64,000 nt of DNA, taken from contig VXCM01000332.1 in the NCBI GenBank assembly GCA_014773175.1, positions 62,001 to 126,000 on the forward strand, given 5' to 3'. Position 1 is the first letter of the stretch, and the number at the start of each line of letters is the position of its first letter. A program made the position numbers and the translations under genes. This stretch comes from Lucifuga dentata (taxonomy: Eukaryota > Chordata > Actinopteri > Ophidiiformes > Bythitidae). This document shows positions 45,154 to 60,100 of the stretch, piece by piece. Under the pieces are notes generated by a model. That model ran no database searches, had not been told where the DNA came from, and was given only the letters and a program-made list of their open reading frames with translations.

Positions 45154-48100
45154 TTTGTTTTTTGTTTTTTACATAGTAGAACAAGAACAGCACTGCCCTT
45201 TTTTTCGTCTCTTTGACAGAATTCTGAATTCTTATTTAGGCAGCGTTCTCATACACAGAATGCTGCCTAAATAAGTGCTTCATCTTAAGATAACTTTAAA
45301 CATAGCTTTGAGGAGATTGGTTTATTTTGTTAAATGAATTAAAATTTTTAAAAAAGTGTTTATATTCATCAAAATTGTGGTTTCGATGACTCGGCACTTG
45401 TATCATTATGGCCCCATTTCTGCTCCGTATCTGTATCCAGATAAGTTATCCAAATAAGGAAAAACTCATTGATAACTGAATGTGATCTGACTTGCCAGAA
45501 CACGCATGGATGGGGTCTGGATCTTGTTTGGATCGTGACTGGATTTCAGTCACAGCTAGCCAGGTGTAAATGCTATCATAAAGCTAGGTGGGTTAAAATC
45601 CACCCACAAGGTGAAAATGTCACCCTGCATCATCATCCTGCTCGCTCTTTAATAAAGTTATTTTGACTCAGGAGTTGCAGCTTGCCGTAAATGGCTGCCT
45701 GACCTTGCAACGCAGACAGCCCAGTAAGGTTTTTTTTATATTTTAAAAAGGAAACATGGGCTTTAATGTCTAACAATCTGCTTACAGAGATCCAGTCAAA
45801 ACATTTCAATTCAAAGTGTAAGTCCCAACAACAGGTGACATTGTTCAGTTAGCCTATGCTGATACAGAGACAGCTGTAGAAAGAGAATATCTTTTTTTTT
45901 TTTTTTTTNTTTTTTTTTTTTTTTTTCAAACATCATCTTATTCCATTTTCTGATTTCTTTCATGTTTCAGCTATCTCCTGCGCACTCCAACGGGGAAGTT
46001 TCCCGTCCCAGCGTCTTCAAAAGGGACCCTGTGATGAAGACCACTTTAAACAACTTGTTCAAACTGGGTCATGAAGGTAAATACAGGGTTTACCACAACC
46101 AGTATAGCACCAACATCCTGGCCCTCAACAAGCATCAGCACCGTGAGGACCACGACAAGAGACGCCACCTCTCCCACAAGTTCAGCCTGACCACCACATC
46201 TGAGTTCAAATGGAACGGTTCCATCTACGGCTCCCGGGCGCTCACGGTCTCNGACCACCACATCTGAGTTCAAATGGAACGGTTCCATCTACGGCTCCCG
46301 GGCGCTCACGGTCTCCACGCTGCGTCTGACCATCATGCAGCTGGAGAACAATGTCCCCGCACCGTTTATGCACCCGAACTGGGCATCGCACAGGTATACA
46401 ACTCCTCTGTATATATATACGACTCTTCAGTAACGACGCATGAATGTAATGCTTATTAAGCTCTTTCGGATCAAAAGTTCAGAACTAAATTAGGAGCTAC
46501 TTTCCTCAAAAGTATCCCGAAACTGCATGAATCCTTGAGTAGGTTCCTTGCTCAAATTGTGCTTGAAGTACCGTGAAGCTTATGGAAATTTGAGCGAGTG
46601 GCGTCTACGCTACGACAGCCGCGCCTTTCCTCCAACACAACTTATCATTCGGTAACAATTCTTCATCCTGAGGGAACACGCTGTTCTATAATGTCAACAA
46701 AAACATTGCAGAGTCTCATACCGACAGAAGAATAGCATCGACAGTGTCGGAGCATTTCACTTATTGTGATGGTTGATTGTTTTTGTCGTCTTGTTTCGTT
46801 ACTTAGTTTTTCTCTGCACTCTTTGTGTTACCTTCGTCTGGTAAACACAGCAAGATTCTTTTGTTTCTCTGTGAAAATAGCATTTATCTACCTGGGGAAG
46901 CATGCGTATGACAATATTACGTCTTGGTGGCGCAAACTGAAGGAAAGTTCAGGACTTCTTGAAAAGGTTCCTGAAAAAGTTTGAACATAAAGGCACTCTT
47001 GTTGTCTCATAGGGAAATTTACTTCTGATCTCACAGCAAGGTCAGAGCATAAGGTCAGGATGTAAAATCAAGGATGAAAAAATGAAGTCATTTAGATTTT
47101 TGGTGCTGACGTGCTGTGGAAGAAAGAGACAACTGTGCTCTGTTACACTTTGATTTATAAGATGTGTCTTGGTGTTTTCCCAGGTCCAACTGGAACAAAG
47201 CAGTGCAGATGTGCAGCAAAGCCAGGGAATTTGCTTTGGCTCTGGCTATCCTGGAGTGTGCCATCAAGCCAGTGGTCATGCTGTCTGTGTGGAAGGACTC
47301 ACTTGGACACACAAGGTAAGCCAGGAACAAAACCAGCTGCAGGAAGCATATGGCAGTGAAACAGATTTTATGAGCAGCTGTGTAGCACACACACAATACA
47401 ACACGTTAGCATCTAGTTTACTTTCCAAAAGACTGAACAGGGCTTAGGTTTTCATGATTTTTGTGTTTTTGCACCAGTGATCACCTCCACAATTTCATCA
47501 GTTCTGCTTTAAAGGACAAGATTGCTTTTGCTGAATTGTTGAGAGAACCCCACACTATGCAGTTCACAGTGATTAGAGGGCTTTGGTGTTTGTCGATTTG
47601 ATCCTAACATTCCCATTATAATACCACCTATACAGGCTATATCGTATGACCTCCATGGAGCGGGAAGAGAAGGAAAAGGTGAAAAAGCGAGAGAAAAAAT
47701 TAGAGGATGAAGAGACGCTGTTGCAGGCCACTTGGGTGAAGTACACCATCCCCATCAAACACCAGGTAAACCAGCACCGTCCAACCTGTAGCCAGGAGAA
47801 GAAGAATTTACATTGCATACAGATACACACTGATAGATCGATTCCAATCCCAATCTAGTAAAACACAAGACTGCAGCTCACATTGCGTGTTTAAGAAAGC
47901 AAAGCTTGAGTTTATTCATAAGCCTCTGTATTAACTAATACAGTTAACTAATAACAGTAAAACTGTGCTTTAAAGGGGTATTATTTGAGGTGATGCCAAG
48001 TCACCAAGTCACATGTTTTTAACTTGCAGCCTTTGGTACACTGAGTGGAAAATCAGCACTACTGGGAAAAGATAACTGTGTGTTCTGTCCTTTGAGGGGA

Positions 48101-51100
48101 AAAGAGTGCAGTGCTGTGAAAAACATTCCAGACGGACATGAAACAGCAGTTTTATCCAAATGTCTTTATATTATTGGGCTTAAATGAGAAGTCAAGAGCA
48201 GAGGTTGTGTGATTTTTAGATAATTACCTCATATTGTGCAGCCCAATATGACAGACAGTGTGTCAATGGGCTTTATAAACCCACATCAACAATCATTCCC
48301 ACCCTAACCCAAGCTCACTTACAAGGAAAAGCTCAAAAAAAAAAAAANAAAAAAAAAAAAACAGCACATAAGGAAATGAGAGAAACAGTCAGTACATTTA
48401 CACACGCTGTACTCTAGAATACATGTATGATTTTTTTATACTATACTATTTTTGTCTGTACTACGGTAAAGGCAAAAATTTCAAGTTCGCCCTATAGGAT
48501 GGAATTAATAGGATTCAGTTATTCATTGAATGTGCAGGATTTGTTGCTTGATTGGCTGACATAAGTAAATGCATGACCAAAATGTTTACACTAATAATAA
48601 TCTAATGGAGTGTTTACCTGCCTGAGTAAATCGATTTACAGTCATATAATCTAGGCTGTTACTCAGAGTACACTAATGTTGATTTCAGAAAGGTAAAATA
48701 TTGATTGTTAGAAGTTAACCAAAGAATGACCCCTCTCTTAGGATGAAAGAAACATTAATATGATTATCATCAACACAATAAGTTCAGAAACAGTTCTTAA
48801 TATTGATATAATTTCAATGTCAATATGAATGAGTCTAAATATAATCAGAGTATTTTGATACAGCTTAATTCTGGCTTTTCCTGGTCTGAGATGCTGCACT
48901 ACAATTGATTTTGTCTTTACTTTGTGTGTTTTGTGTTGTGTTTGCATTAAGGAAGCTAATCATTTGACTTGTGTGCCTCTTTGTCTGAAAGCTCATTATT
49001 TCTGCTGCTTGTGTGTATTTGTGATGTATTTAGGTGTGGAAGCAGAAGGGGGAGGAGTACAGAGTGACGGGGTACGGCGGCTGGAGTTGGGTCAGTAAGA
49101 CCCACGTGCCACGTTTTGTTCCAAAACTACCAGGAAACACAAATGTGAACTACCGCAAAGAACTGGAGGGTAAGAACTGAACTGAGCTGGCCTAATTTCC
49201 CACTAGTACTGGTTTTATTTTATTATTTTTTTACTATATTCTCCTGCTGCGAGCACTTTTGGCTCATTTAAAGGACTATATAGACCATTTTGCATGTTTA
49301 AGCCTAATATATTCAATTTTCATACATGTAACATTACTGACAATCATTTCCCGAAGCATACTACTGGAACGGTGAATTAAAATGTTTTTCCTACCTTCCA
49401 GACTGCCACTGGTTTTAGTGTATTCTGGTACGCTATTAAAATCAACTTGTTGATACTTGAAACGTTCTTGGGATAGATAATCCATCATCACAAACAAGAC
49501 GTATATTTAAGTTTTTTTCAAAGTTAAGTAATTTTAGCATTTAAACACAATAAAAAGCACAGAGTGAATGTATGTCTCCAACGGGGAATATAGTCCCAAA
49601 AGAAGACCTGCGTTTGTTGAAAAATTTAAATGACTGTGACTTCATAAGGCTGCGTAATTATTAGCAGGCGAAACGTGGATTTTTAAGGTGGGTGCATCGC
49701 TTAAATATTTGATTTTGAAAGATTAACAGATTTTGAAAAATATCAGGAAAGCTGAAATACAGTTTATCTTTTCGGAAATGGCTGTCAGTAACGTAACATG
49801 TACGAAAATTTAATACATCAGGCTCAAACATGCAAAATAGCCGGTATGGTCCTTTAATGTTTTGGTTTTTTTTTTTGGTTTGTTTTTTTGTTTTTTTTTT
49901 TTACAGCAGCTAAAAAGAACAAGGAAAATGCAGCGGCTTGCACAAACAAGCAGAAAGAGTTGGTGGAACCTGAGTTGAAGATCACCCATGATGCAGTGGA
50001 TAAAGACAAAGAGCAGGCGTCCAGCACCATGTCGTCTCAGAGCACTTCATCAGCGGAGGGACAGGCGACAAAAGAGGAGGGAAATCAACTCGTGGAGGAG
50101 GGGAGAAATAATACGGAAGAGAAGATTGACGATAAAATGGAGGTTGATCCTTGCCCAGAAAGTACTTCTTCCAGTGACGAGAAAGGTAGATGATGAAAGT
50201 TACAGCAGATGTCTCTTCTAATTGCTTTCTTCATCGTTGAATTTTCCTTGATGTTGTTTGTGAATCACTATTTCCGGTTTGTGCTTAAATCCAAACTAAT
50301 GCGAATGACTAAAGGTGTTGACACCTGGTTCAGTCAGACAAGAGTTCCTTTCTCTCCTTGGTATGGTTCTTTGGGACAGGTCTGAACACAGCAATCGCCA
50401 GAAGAAACATACTGAGACCATTTTGATGAAGTGGTATCAGAGCCTTTCCAAACGAACTCTGGAGCAGTTTGTTATGGTGTGAACATGATGTAAATGAGTT
50501 CTGAGCCAACTACAATCTGTTGATCTATTAATCAATCTAGAATCAGAGGGGGCTATGTGCTCGTTAATGTTAACCTACACCTTTGATTACCAATAACGAA
50601 TCAAGCAAACGAATGCTGTGAAAAGGTCCTAACACATCAAGTTGACTTCATCGTCGTCTTCAGGTTAATATGTTGATGGTTAGGCGTGTTGGTTTCCGTG
50701 ATCGGTATGCACCACATTCTTCTGTTCAGCCATCTGAAGGCAGCTTGTCTTCTTCTCATGATGTGATGTATTGTGTAGTTTTCCACATGTTGCCTTGAAG
50801 TCAGATTCAGCATTCTGCTGCCATAGTTTGTTTGATATATGGCCCAAATTCTGAATACGACTAGGAATTTATACTAATTTGGCTGTTGTTTCTTGCTATT
50901 TAGCTACTCTGACATAGTAAATACTATATAATAAATCTGTTTTTCTGCCCCTAGACAATTCTGACCAATGACTGAAGGCAGGGTTTTCACATGGCTTTTG
51001 TTGATGCGTTTATGTTTGCTTTTGAATTTTTGCGTGAGAAACCGCACCGAACCAAGGGGTAAATGTGCCAGTTGTAACAATTTAGGTCTTGATTCAGAAC

Positions 51101-54100
51101 AAACTGCATGAACTACAGATCTGAAAACGTGCTAAGAAAACAGAAGCACACATTCTAAAAATGTCTCAACATTTGCTACCATCACTCATCGCTGACTGCT
51201 GTGATTTTCTGTCATAGATAACACCGGTAAAACGGACCCTTCCTCACCTGCCTGTCAGTCTGTGAGGGAAGAACCCATGCAGGGAGTTGAAGAACCCAAG
51301 AAGGAGGCGACTGTAGCATCCAAACCTTACTATGATGTTGTGAATGTCAGTGAAGGCTTCCAGTTGCGGACAGCTTATAAAAAGAAGGTGAAACCCTCTA
51401 AATTGGATGGGCTGTTGGAGCGCAGAGTAAAACAGTTCACCTTGGAGGAGAAGCAAAGGCTGGAGCGGATGAAGCAGGCAGCCCTGCAGTCCAAAATGGC
51501 CACCACAAAGTCTCCTACTGGGGTTAAGACTGAAGCTTCCACTTCAACCAAACAGGAACCTGCAGCAACTCCATGTGTTGAAGTAGAAGACAAGGAGGCC
51601 AGTCTGCAGCAGAAAGACCAGGTGGTGAAAAAGCTCAACTTTGACCAGAAGGAGACAGAGACAAAGACTCAGATGGACAGCTTAGATACCAAATCAGGCT
51701 CCATAGCACCCAACCACAGCACACGGACAGACGTAAATGCTGTGCAGGGTAAGTGTGGGGAGGTCTTCGCCCAAAAAGAGATGAATGGAGGGCCCCAAGA
51801 TGGCACTGAGCTCAGTAAAAACAGTTGTATCTCAGAGACATTAGAAAGTAAAGAAAAACCTCAAGTGGGTGAGAATACAAGGAAGCGAGGCTACAAGGAA
51901 ATAGAGCAAGACGGTGGACAGAAAGATGCAGAGAACACGTACGCGGACCAAAGCAAAACCAATCCATTACAGGTGAACGGGAAAACTGCAGTCAACGCTT
52001 CTGCCGACTCAAACAGCAACTCGGACCAAAGCGACACGAAAGATGCGCCTCAGAAAGAGCCAATCAAGTCTTTGATGAACGGGAGCCTCACCCAGAATGA
52101 CATGTCTGGCACAGATCACCCACCTCCTTTAAAGATCCCAAAATTAGAGAACCACGTGGCAAAGAAGGATGACTCTCCCACTGTAGCAACCAGTAGTAAG
52201 CTTCTATCGCCGAGCCCTTTGAGTCTGACCTGCAACGATACAGACAACTGCAGTAATACTGAAGGTTTGAAGACCACCACCCAGGGGTCCGCCGCTACTA
52301 CCGCCACAGAAAGTGATGCAGTCTCCACCACCACCACCATGCAGCCCAGCTCCCTCACAGCAGGGGCATTTCTCTCCCAGAAGAGCAAAGCCGTCGTCAC
52401 ATCAGCGGCCGCAGACACCAAAACGGGCGCTTCCGGTGCAGCAGCCACCAGCTCCATGACAATTAGTAAAGAGTATTCTACGAGAGACCGGGTCAGCCTT
52501 CTCAGGTTCTCCAAGACCAAGAAGGCACGCTCGGGCACAGCGCTGCCGTCCTACCGCAAATTTGTCACCAAAAGCAGCAAGAAGAGCATCTTCGTCCTGC
52601 CCAACGACGACCTGAAGAGGATGGCGAGGAGAGCCGGCATCAGAGAGGTGCCCATCTTCAATTACAATGCCAAGACGGCCTTGGATATCTGGCCCTACCC
52701 CTCCCCTAGGCCCACTTTTGCCATCACGTGGAGGTTTGTCATAACTTTAATCTGTTAAAACCTTTTTAATTTTAAATACATATTATCGCTCCTTCATTAT
52801 TTGAGATGCTTAAAAATTAAAAAAAAAAAAAAAATATATGAATAGATGATTTACAAACTGCTTTTAGCCAGGAAGGTCAGCACCATTCATTTCTCATTGC
52901 TAATCACGTCCTTTTTTACAGCAATAACAGGAATTTTATTTTGATTCACAAGCACAACTACATTTCATATCAGGTTTTAAGATACAGCTCAGTTGTTGTC
53001 TTTGAATCATTGTTGTTGGTGGCTCATATGAGCTCGGGTTGTTGTACTTGCTGTTGTTGTACTGTAATCAGTCTGGCGATTTACTTTGGTGTCCCCTTCA
53101 GGTACCGTCTCCAGACAGTGAAGTCGCTGGCAGGGGTCAGCCTGATGCTGAGGCTGCTGTGGGCCTGCCTGAGGTGGGACGACATGGCTGTTAAGCCCTC
53201 TGCTGCTGTAGGAACAACTCGGAAAGGTGAGACGCTAAACCCTTAGATCTTTTTTCTTCCTTTTCACCGCTCTTCTCTACGCCCATGGATGCCTCCTCAG
53301 AGTATCATCCATTTCAATCCAAATTTGTCTTTAAAATGATGATCACTTTCAAAGGGATTATTGCCTAAACATCAAGCTGGCATTAAAAATAATTTTCATC
53401 CTGTGTTAAACATAATCTGATTAGACAAAGACAGGGCTGTTAAAAATTAAAGAAAAAGGTCTAGGCCTTTGCCAATATGAAAATTTCATAGTTTGTTTTT
53501 TTTTTAACCTTTAATAGCTCACTGTGATATTGACAGACATGGAAGAGAGGAGTTTGAATTGCAGTTTTTGTCTATAATTGAATTACTGTAGTATATAACT
53601 TCTTGAAATCCAACTGACTGACTTATGCATTAATTTGACCATTACAGCTATTATTTTATATTTCCCATCCTCTTATTATAATCCCCTTACTTAACATTGC
53701 TTAATATTATTACTTAATATAATTAATTAACATTTTAAATATTTGTGTCAATGATTTTCCCCACAGAAACTACGGACAAGGACATCACCACAACAGAGAT
53801 CATCAAACGAAGAGATGTGGGGCCTTATGGGATACGATCCGAATACTGCATCAGGAAAATCATCTGTCCTCTTGGAACCAGAGACACCCCCAAAGGTAGA
53901 AAGATCGAAGTTTGTTGAGAATCAGTGCAGGATACACATTAGAAGAATTAATGGAGGACTTTTTCCTGGAGTTTTATCCTCTCTGAATTTCCTACGAACA
54001 GAAACTCCCACTCCCCAGAGGAAAGGCCTGCGCTCGAGTGCCTTAAGGCCCAAGAAGCAGGAGCCAGCCAAGCCGACTGGACCTATCGCCGTAGAGACGT

Positions 54101-57100
54101 GGGTGGCTGAAGAGGAGCTGGAGCTGTGGGAAATCAGGGCCTTTGCAGAAAGGCAAGCCTCCTGGCTGTGGTGCCATGACAATATTATTTTGCAACAGAT
54201 CCTTGAAGTCCAGCTGGCAGATCACTAATGCAGCTTTCCCTTGGTGTTACAGGTTGGAGAGGGAGAAGTCCCAGGGTATCGATCCATCTAAGAGTCTGAA
54301 GACAGCAGAAGATGTTAAGGCCCATTTGGAGAATCAGTTGAAACAGGCCAGACTGGCTGCACAGCAGGTAGGAACACTGGTTTTTTACATTAAAAATATG
54401 TTGTTGTCTAAAGTTGGCTTCAAAATAACCCCCCACCATCAGCCTCTGTACAAACCTATAAATTCTGTATGCTCTATTCAAAAAATGACTTTTACTGTCA
54501 GAGTTCAGAAAAATGAAGGTGATAAACACTGGAAGAAATGGGATTTCTACAACCAGCTGGACTCTTAATACTGAATATTCCCAAACTTTTATCAATGACA
54601 CAAGCCTGTGTGATAAACTGTACCCTGATGGGCATTTTTTTGACAACTCTGATCGAATTGATTATGCTCCAGACCAGTTGTTTCTATATGTCGAAAAAAA
54701 AAAACCTTTAAAAATAAAAGTTAAAAAAAAAAATTTGTTCTTGTGGCCATGCTTTCATGTCCTTTGTCATTTCTCTGCGTAAAGCTCTGTTGTAATATTT
54801 TGTTTCAGAAACGCCTTGAGCAGCAGAAACTCAGCGCAACCACAACCACTTCCCCAACCACCAGCACCACCTCGACCAGCACTCCCACCACCCCCGTGTC
54901 TGCGGGGCAGAAGACAGGTCAGGTCACACCTGGAGCCAAGATGGTCCTCGCATCCAAACTGGGCTCTCCAGTTTCCTTCCAACAAGACAAGAACTTTCAC
55001 CAGTCGTTCGCCTCTTGGGTCAAGCAGGGTCAGACCAATAACAGCTCAGGTGAGCATGAACGTAGAAGTCGTCTCCACCTAAAACCCTGCATCTTGCTAC
55101 ATATGTGCATTGTCATCCATCACTTTCACAAGAGACGTGCAGGAAAAAAAACAAGTGTGTGACCAGAGCCTTGTTTTAGTTTTACATATTTTTACTTTTT
55201 GTAATAATTGTTTTGGCAGCCATCTCATATTGTTCAAGGTCAATCATCGGCATGACTTTTTCACATCTTTTCAGTCTTTGTTTGCATTTTTTTTTTAATC
55301 GTTTTTTTTTTTTTTTTTTTTTTTNCACGTACCCCCGTTCCTAGAGGGGGTGTACATGAGTGTTTGTATTCAGTGAATTTAAATCTCATGACATATTAAT
55401 AGTCCCAAATTTCATATCAGCCCGTATATCAGCCCTTCTTGTTTTTTGGGGGCTGAAATCATCTAGTGGACACCACAGCTGTAAACTGGCTTTTGTGGTG
55501 GCCCATGCGGTTATGCATGACTGCAGGTGGCGTGGTGTGTCTTGCAGTCTCCGCTGGCTCGGTGGTTACTCTGGCCAGCAGCATCACCACCTCAGGGCAA
55601 ACCTTCCAGATTGCTGGAGGTCCAGTGACCGTGGCTGGCCAGGTTCTTGCCGCGAAACTGCCACTGCCCGCTAACAGCAAGATTGTCACACTCAACATGC
55701 CCACCACGCAAGGAGGTAGGGTGCACGAGCGTCGTCCGTTTCGTTGGTTCTCGCTTATTTACGCAGCAGTTTTGAGGATGAGCAATGCCCATTTGACATG
55801 CCAAATTCTATCTTATGGTAAAGTCATACTGAGCATGGATGATGCCCCTGGTGTTCTTTTGTGTTTCTTCTGTATTTTCTTATTTTGGTAAACTTGTAAG
55901 AAGAGCTGATGTGCCCAAAAACTGGATTTCAGCTTTTTTTTTTTTTTTTTTTNTTTTTTTTTTTTTTTTTTGACCATTTTTGGTCTTTCAGTTGTGTTTA
56001 AACATCTGTATTCCTTTGAGCTGAGTGCAAAAAATTTTTTGATATGCCTTTACAATAAAAATATCCTCTCCTCCACCCACACAATACATGCCTTGCCACT
56101 TCTGTGTATCCTTGATCTGAGTTACTGTTTGTACCCAATGTGTATTTGCTGATCTCCTCTTCAATTAATTTGTCCAATCAACAGGTGTAGTCCAGCAGAA
56201 GGTCCTGGGCATTTTCCCCTCTGGGCCACCTGCTAATCTTCGGACATACAGCACACTACACCCAACCACTGGTAACATTAATCTCAGAGCCACCACCACC
56301 TCCACTTTAGCCACTCAGCAACAGGTACAGCTACATACTTCAGATTCTATCTTTGTCTCTCCTTTGCCTTTCCACTCCTTTTTCACTCTGTTTGCTAAGT
56401 GTCATATGTCTTCCAATCTAACCTTCTCAGTTTTTACCAAATGGGTAATTGTTAGATTTGGGTTTAGTGAGTGTATCAAAATGTGGTACTTTGACCTTTC
56501 ATTTGACTGTTTTTTAGGGTAACACTGGAAGTCAAACTCAGTCGGGCATGGCTATGAACCAGTCATCCTCCCTGGCTACCTCTGTGGGCACTGCAGTTGT
56601 CAGAAGACCAATGGTGGCTCAGCAAGGTATTCTCTCAATCGTTCTATTTTCATTCTCAGCTGAGTACCTACTATATAATCAAGTATAAGCTGAGTTTTTA
56701 TTGCCAAATTTCACAAAGCAAATCGGAGGGTTGGCTTATACATGAGAAATTCGAATTTGATCCCAGAGAATGAAATTTCCAGTGGTGGAAATACTACCCG
56801 TTACCACTACCCATGGAAAATAGTTTAAATCATACCTTAGAATGAGATATTTCCTGACTAAACATCTTATGCATCTTATGCCTCTTTTGCAGAGGCCAGT
56901 AAGCCTGTTGTAATAGGTCAGTTACGGTAATCAGCTGCTGAAATAAATATCATGTTTACCGGTATGTGGATTATTTTCAGAAAATCACAGGAATACTATG
57001 ACAATACCCAGAAAAACAGGTAATTTGCTAAACAAATAAATTGATGGTACAACATCAGGGGGTCGGCTTATACGTGAGATCGGCTTATACTTGAGTATAT

Positions 57101-60100
57101 ACGGTAACTGTTATGCTCTGTTAAGTAGCCTTGGAGATTAATTTGCATATTAGCAAATTAAAATGTTGAATTTATTAGCTTTAATGTTCAACATGTAGAC
57201 ATAGCTGTTTTAATAATTTCTCCCTGACTGATTGAATGTATGCTGTCTTGTCTTATTTATTCTGCGTTGTTGTTTGATGTCTTTCTGCCATTCGGACTCC
57301 CTTTTCCTTAGCTGCAGGCCAACCTCAGCAGGCTTTGAACCAGATGGGCTGCAGCCAGTCTGGATCTACAGCTGTGTCTGGTTCGACTCCCGTGCAGACT
57401 ACCGCGGGTCAGAGAGCATTGGGTGCTGCACCGTCACCCCGTGCAGCCACNCTCCCGTGCAGACTACCGCGGGTCAGAGAGCATTGGGTGCTGCACCGTC
57501 ACCCCGTGCAGCCACTCCAGCCACTGGGCAGTCCCCCGCTGCCCCTGTGCCATCTTCTCAGACCAACAGACCGCAGCAGGGTCAAGTCAAACTCACTATG
57601 GCCCAGCTTATGCAGTTAACGCAGAGCGCTCAGGTGAGTGGAAAAGGTCAAGTGGTTTTTTAATTCTCAATTAAAAAACCATTAGGTGAATCTGTTGCTA
57701 ACAATCTGATTATTAATGCATGCATTTCCTCCCTGCAGGGAGGGAACCCAGGTCTGACAGTGGTGATCCAGGGCCAGGGCCAAACCCAGGGGCAGCTGCA
57801 GATCATCCCCCAGGGGGTAACGGTCATCCCTGGCCCCGGTCAGCAGCTCATGCAGGCAGCCATGCCCAATGGCCAGGTCCAGCGCTTCCTCTTCACCCCG
57901 ATGCCCCCAACCTCATCGGCCTCAGCTACCACCACTGCTGCCACCACCACCAATCCTGCTGCAGCACAGACCCTTCAAACACCTTTGCCAGCGCCAGCCC
58001 AAGTCAGAGACTCTGCACAAGTCCAGACAACTCCCTCAGCTTTAGCCCAGACCCAGGTTGCGGCACCTATGCCTGTCTCAGCACAAGTTGCGACCCAGGC
58101 CTTTACGCATACACAAGTTTCCACCCCTGCCCCAGCCTCAGTCCTCACACAAACCCAAGGTGCGCCTCCTGTGCCTGTGCCAGTGCAGGTTGCAACCCAG
58201 GCTCCAACACAACCACGCATCTCAGGCCCTGCCCCAGCCTCAGTGCCTGCACAAACCCAAATGTCAGCTCCTGTGCCCTCCCTAGCATACGCTACAGGCC
58301 AGGCCTCAGCTCAAACTCAAGTTTCTCCCTCTGCACCAGTCCCAGTTCCTACAAAAGTGCAAATGACATCTTTTCCTGCCCCATTACAAAACACAGGTCT
58401 GCCTGTTGCTCAAACACAAGTCTTAGCCCCAGCCTCAGTCTCTGCACAGAACCAACCTGAAGTCCCAGCCACCGTCCAAACTCAGTTTTCCACCTTTACT
58501 CCAGTCTCAGTTCATGCCCAGACCCCAGCGGCCACACCGCTACTTGTTCCTGGACAAGTGGCACCTCAAACGCAGGTCCACACCCACGCTTTCACCACTC
58601 CTCCAGCCTTAACTTCAGCTCCCGTTCAGATGCATGCTGCTGCTCCCGCTGCCACTTTAGCCCAGACTCCAGTAAAGGTTGCCGCTGCTAACTCGGCCCA
58701 AATTCCCATTTCAATCTCTCTTCAAACCCCTGTTCCGGTTCCAACCCCTGCTCTTGCTCCAGTTTCTGCTCCTGCAGCTGCTGCATCCACCCAAATTGCC
58801 ATTCCACCCCCAGCCAAAGCCCCAGCCCAAATCCAAGCCACAGTCCCCGTTCCCCTCCACGCTGCAATGGCCAATGCTGTTGTCACACCAGTCACAGCCA
58901 CCTCGACAACACCTTCAGTGCCAGGTAAAGAAGCCCCACCCAAATCCTCCAAACACACAAGCACCACCCTGTTCTAGCATTTTTTTTTTCTATGTACAAC
59001 TGTTGACATTTGTATAATCTGGCTATTAATTTATTGAAGTCTCACTTTGTTAATACATTGATTCTCTCTCTCCTCTTATAGCTCTGACAGAGCAGAGAGC
59101 TGCTCAGCCTCAGGTCTGGACTCCTGCATCATCTCAAGCCCAGGTTCCGGTTCAGCCAGCTCAGCAGGCCGCAGCTCCTGTTCAGCCCCCTGCACTGGCC
59201 GCTGCACCCTCCTGTCCCCCTGCTCCCACATCAGTCTCCACACATTCACCCATAGCCCCTCTCCCTGCTCCATCTCAAGCACAAGTCCAGCATTCTGCTG
59301 TTGTACAACAGGTGTCTCAAATGCCGGTCTCACCGGTGCAGGTTCATATGAAGGCTCTGCCAGTTTCTTCTATTGTTACTACAGTGTCGCCCACACAGCC
59401 TCAAATCCAGCCCCAAACCCATACTCAGCTTCAACCCCAGCCTCAAGCCCAAATTCGTGCACAGATACAGGTCCAGCCACATGGGCAAGTCCAACAATTG
59501 CCTCACATTCAAGCCCAAGCCCATCTCCAGCCCCAAGCACAAGCCCAAATTTACCCCCAGGTCCGAGTTCAGTTTCAGCCAAGGGGACAAGCTCAGCAAC
59601 TACCCCAATCTCAAGTTCAACCTCAGGTGCAGCTTCAGTCCCAAGCCCAAACTCAAAACCAAACCTTTTCACAGCCGCAGGTCCAGGCTCAACTCCAATC
59701 AAGGGTACAACCTCAGTACCACTCCCAGGTACAAGTTCAGTTTCAACCACAGGTGCAAACCCAGGCTCAGCTACAGCCTCAGGTCCAGCCTCAACCCCAG
59801 GCTCAGGCACAGCCTCAGGTTCAGTCTCATGTCCAAACTCAGCTCCAGCCACAGATTCAAACCCAGTTCCACCCCCAGGTTCAAGTCCAATTCCAGCAAC
59901 AGAACCAGATTCATCCACAAATTCAGGCCCCACAACAACCCCAGGTTCACAGCCAGTCACAAGTACAGACTCAAGTCCAAACCCAACCTCAGTTTCAAGT
60001 TCAATCACAGCAACAGACCCAAGTCCAGCAACATGTTCAGGTCCAAGCCCAACCCCAAGTCCAAGCCAAACTTCAAGTCCAGTTCCAGCCTCAGAACCAA

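Noticed and set aside
46189..46315. Apparent tandem duplication and frameshift in bptf exon 8 as a pseudogene signal
   Set aside because: The N between exact copies and the restored frame after collapse show an assembly fault. All other exons are intact.
57720..58460. 246-codon open frame overlapping bptf exon 23
   Set aside because: It is a shadow frame of the P/A/Q repeat codons; the other frame carries conserved BPTF sequence.
58925..58977. bptf termination at the stop 58975-58977
   Set aside because: A good donor (CCAG|GTAAAG) precedes it, the next exon continues in phase, and conserved downstream BPTF exons follow.
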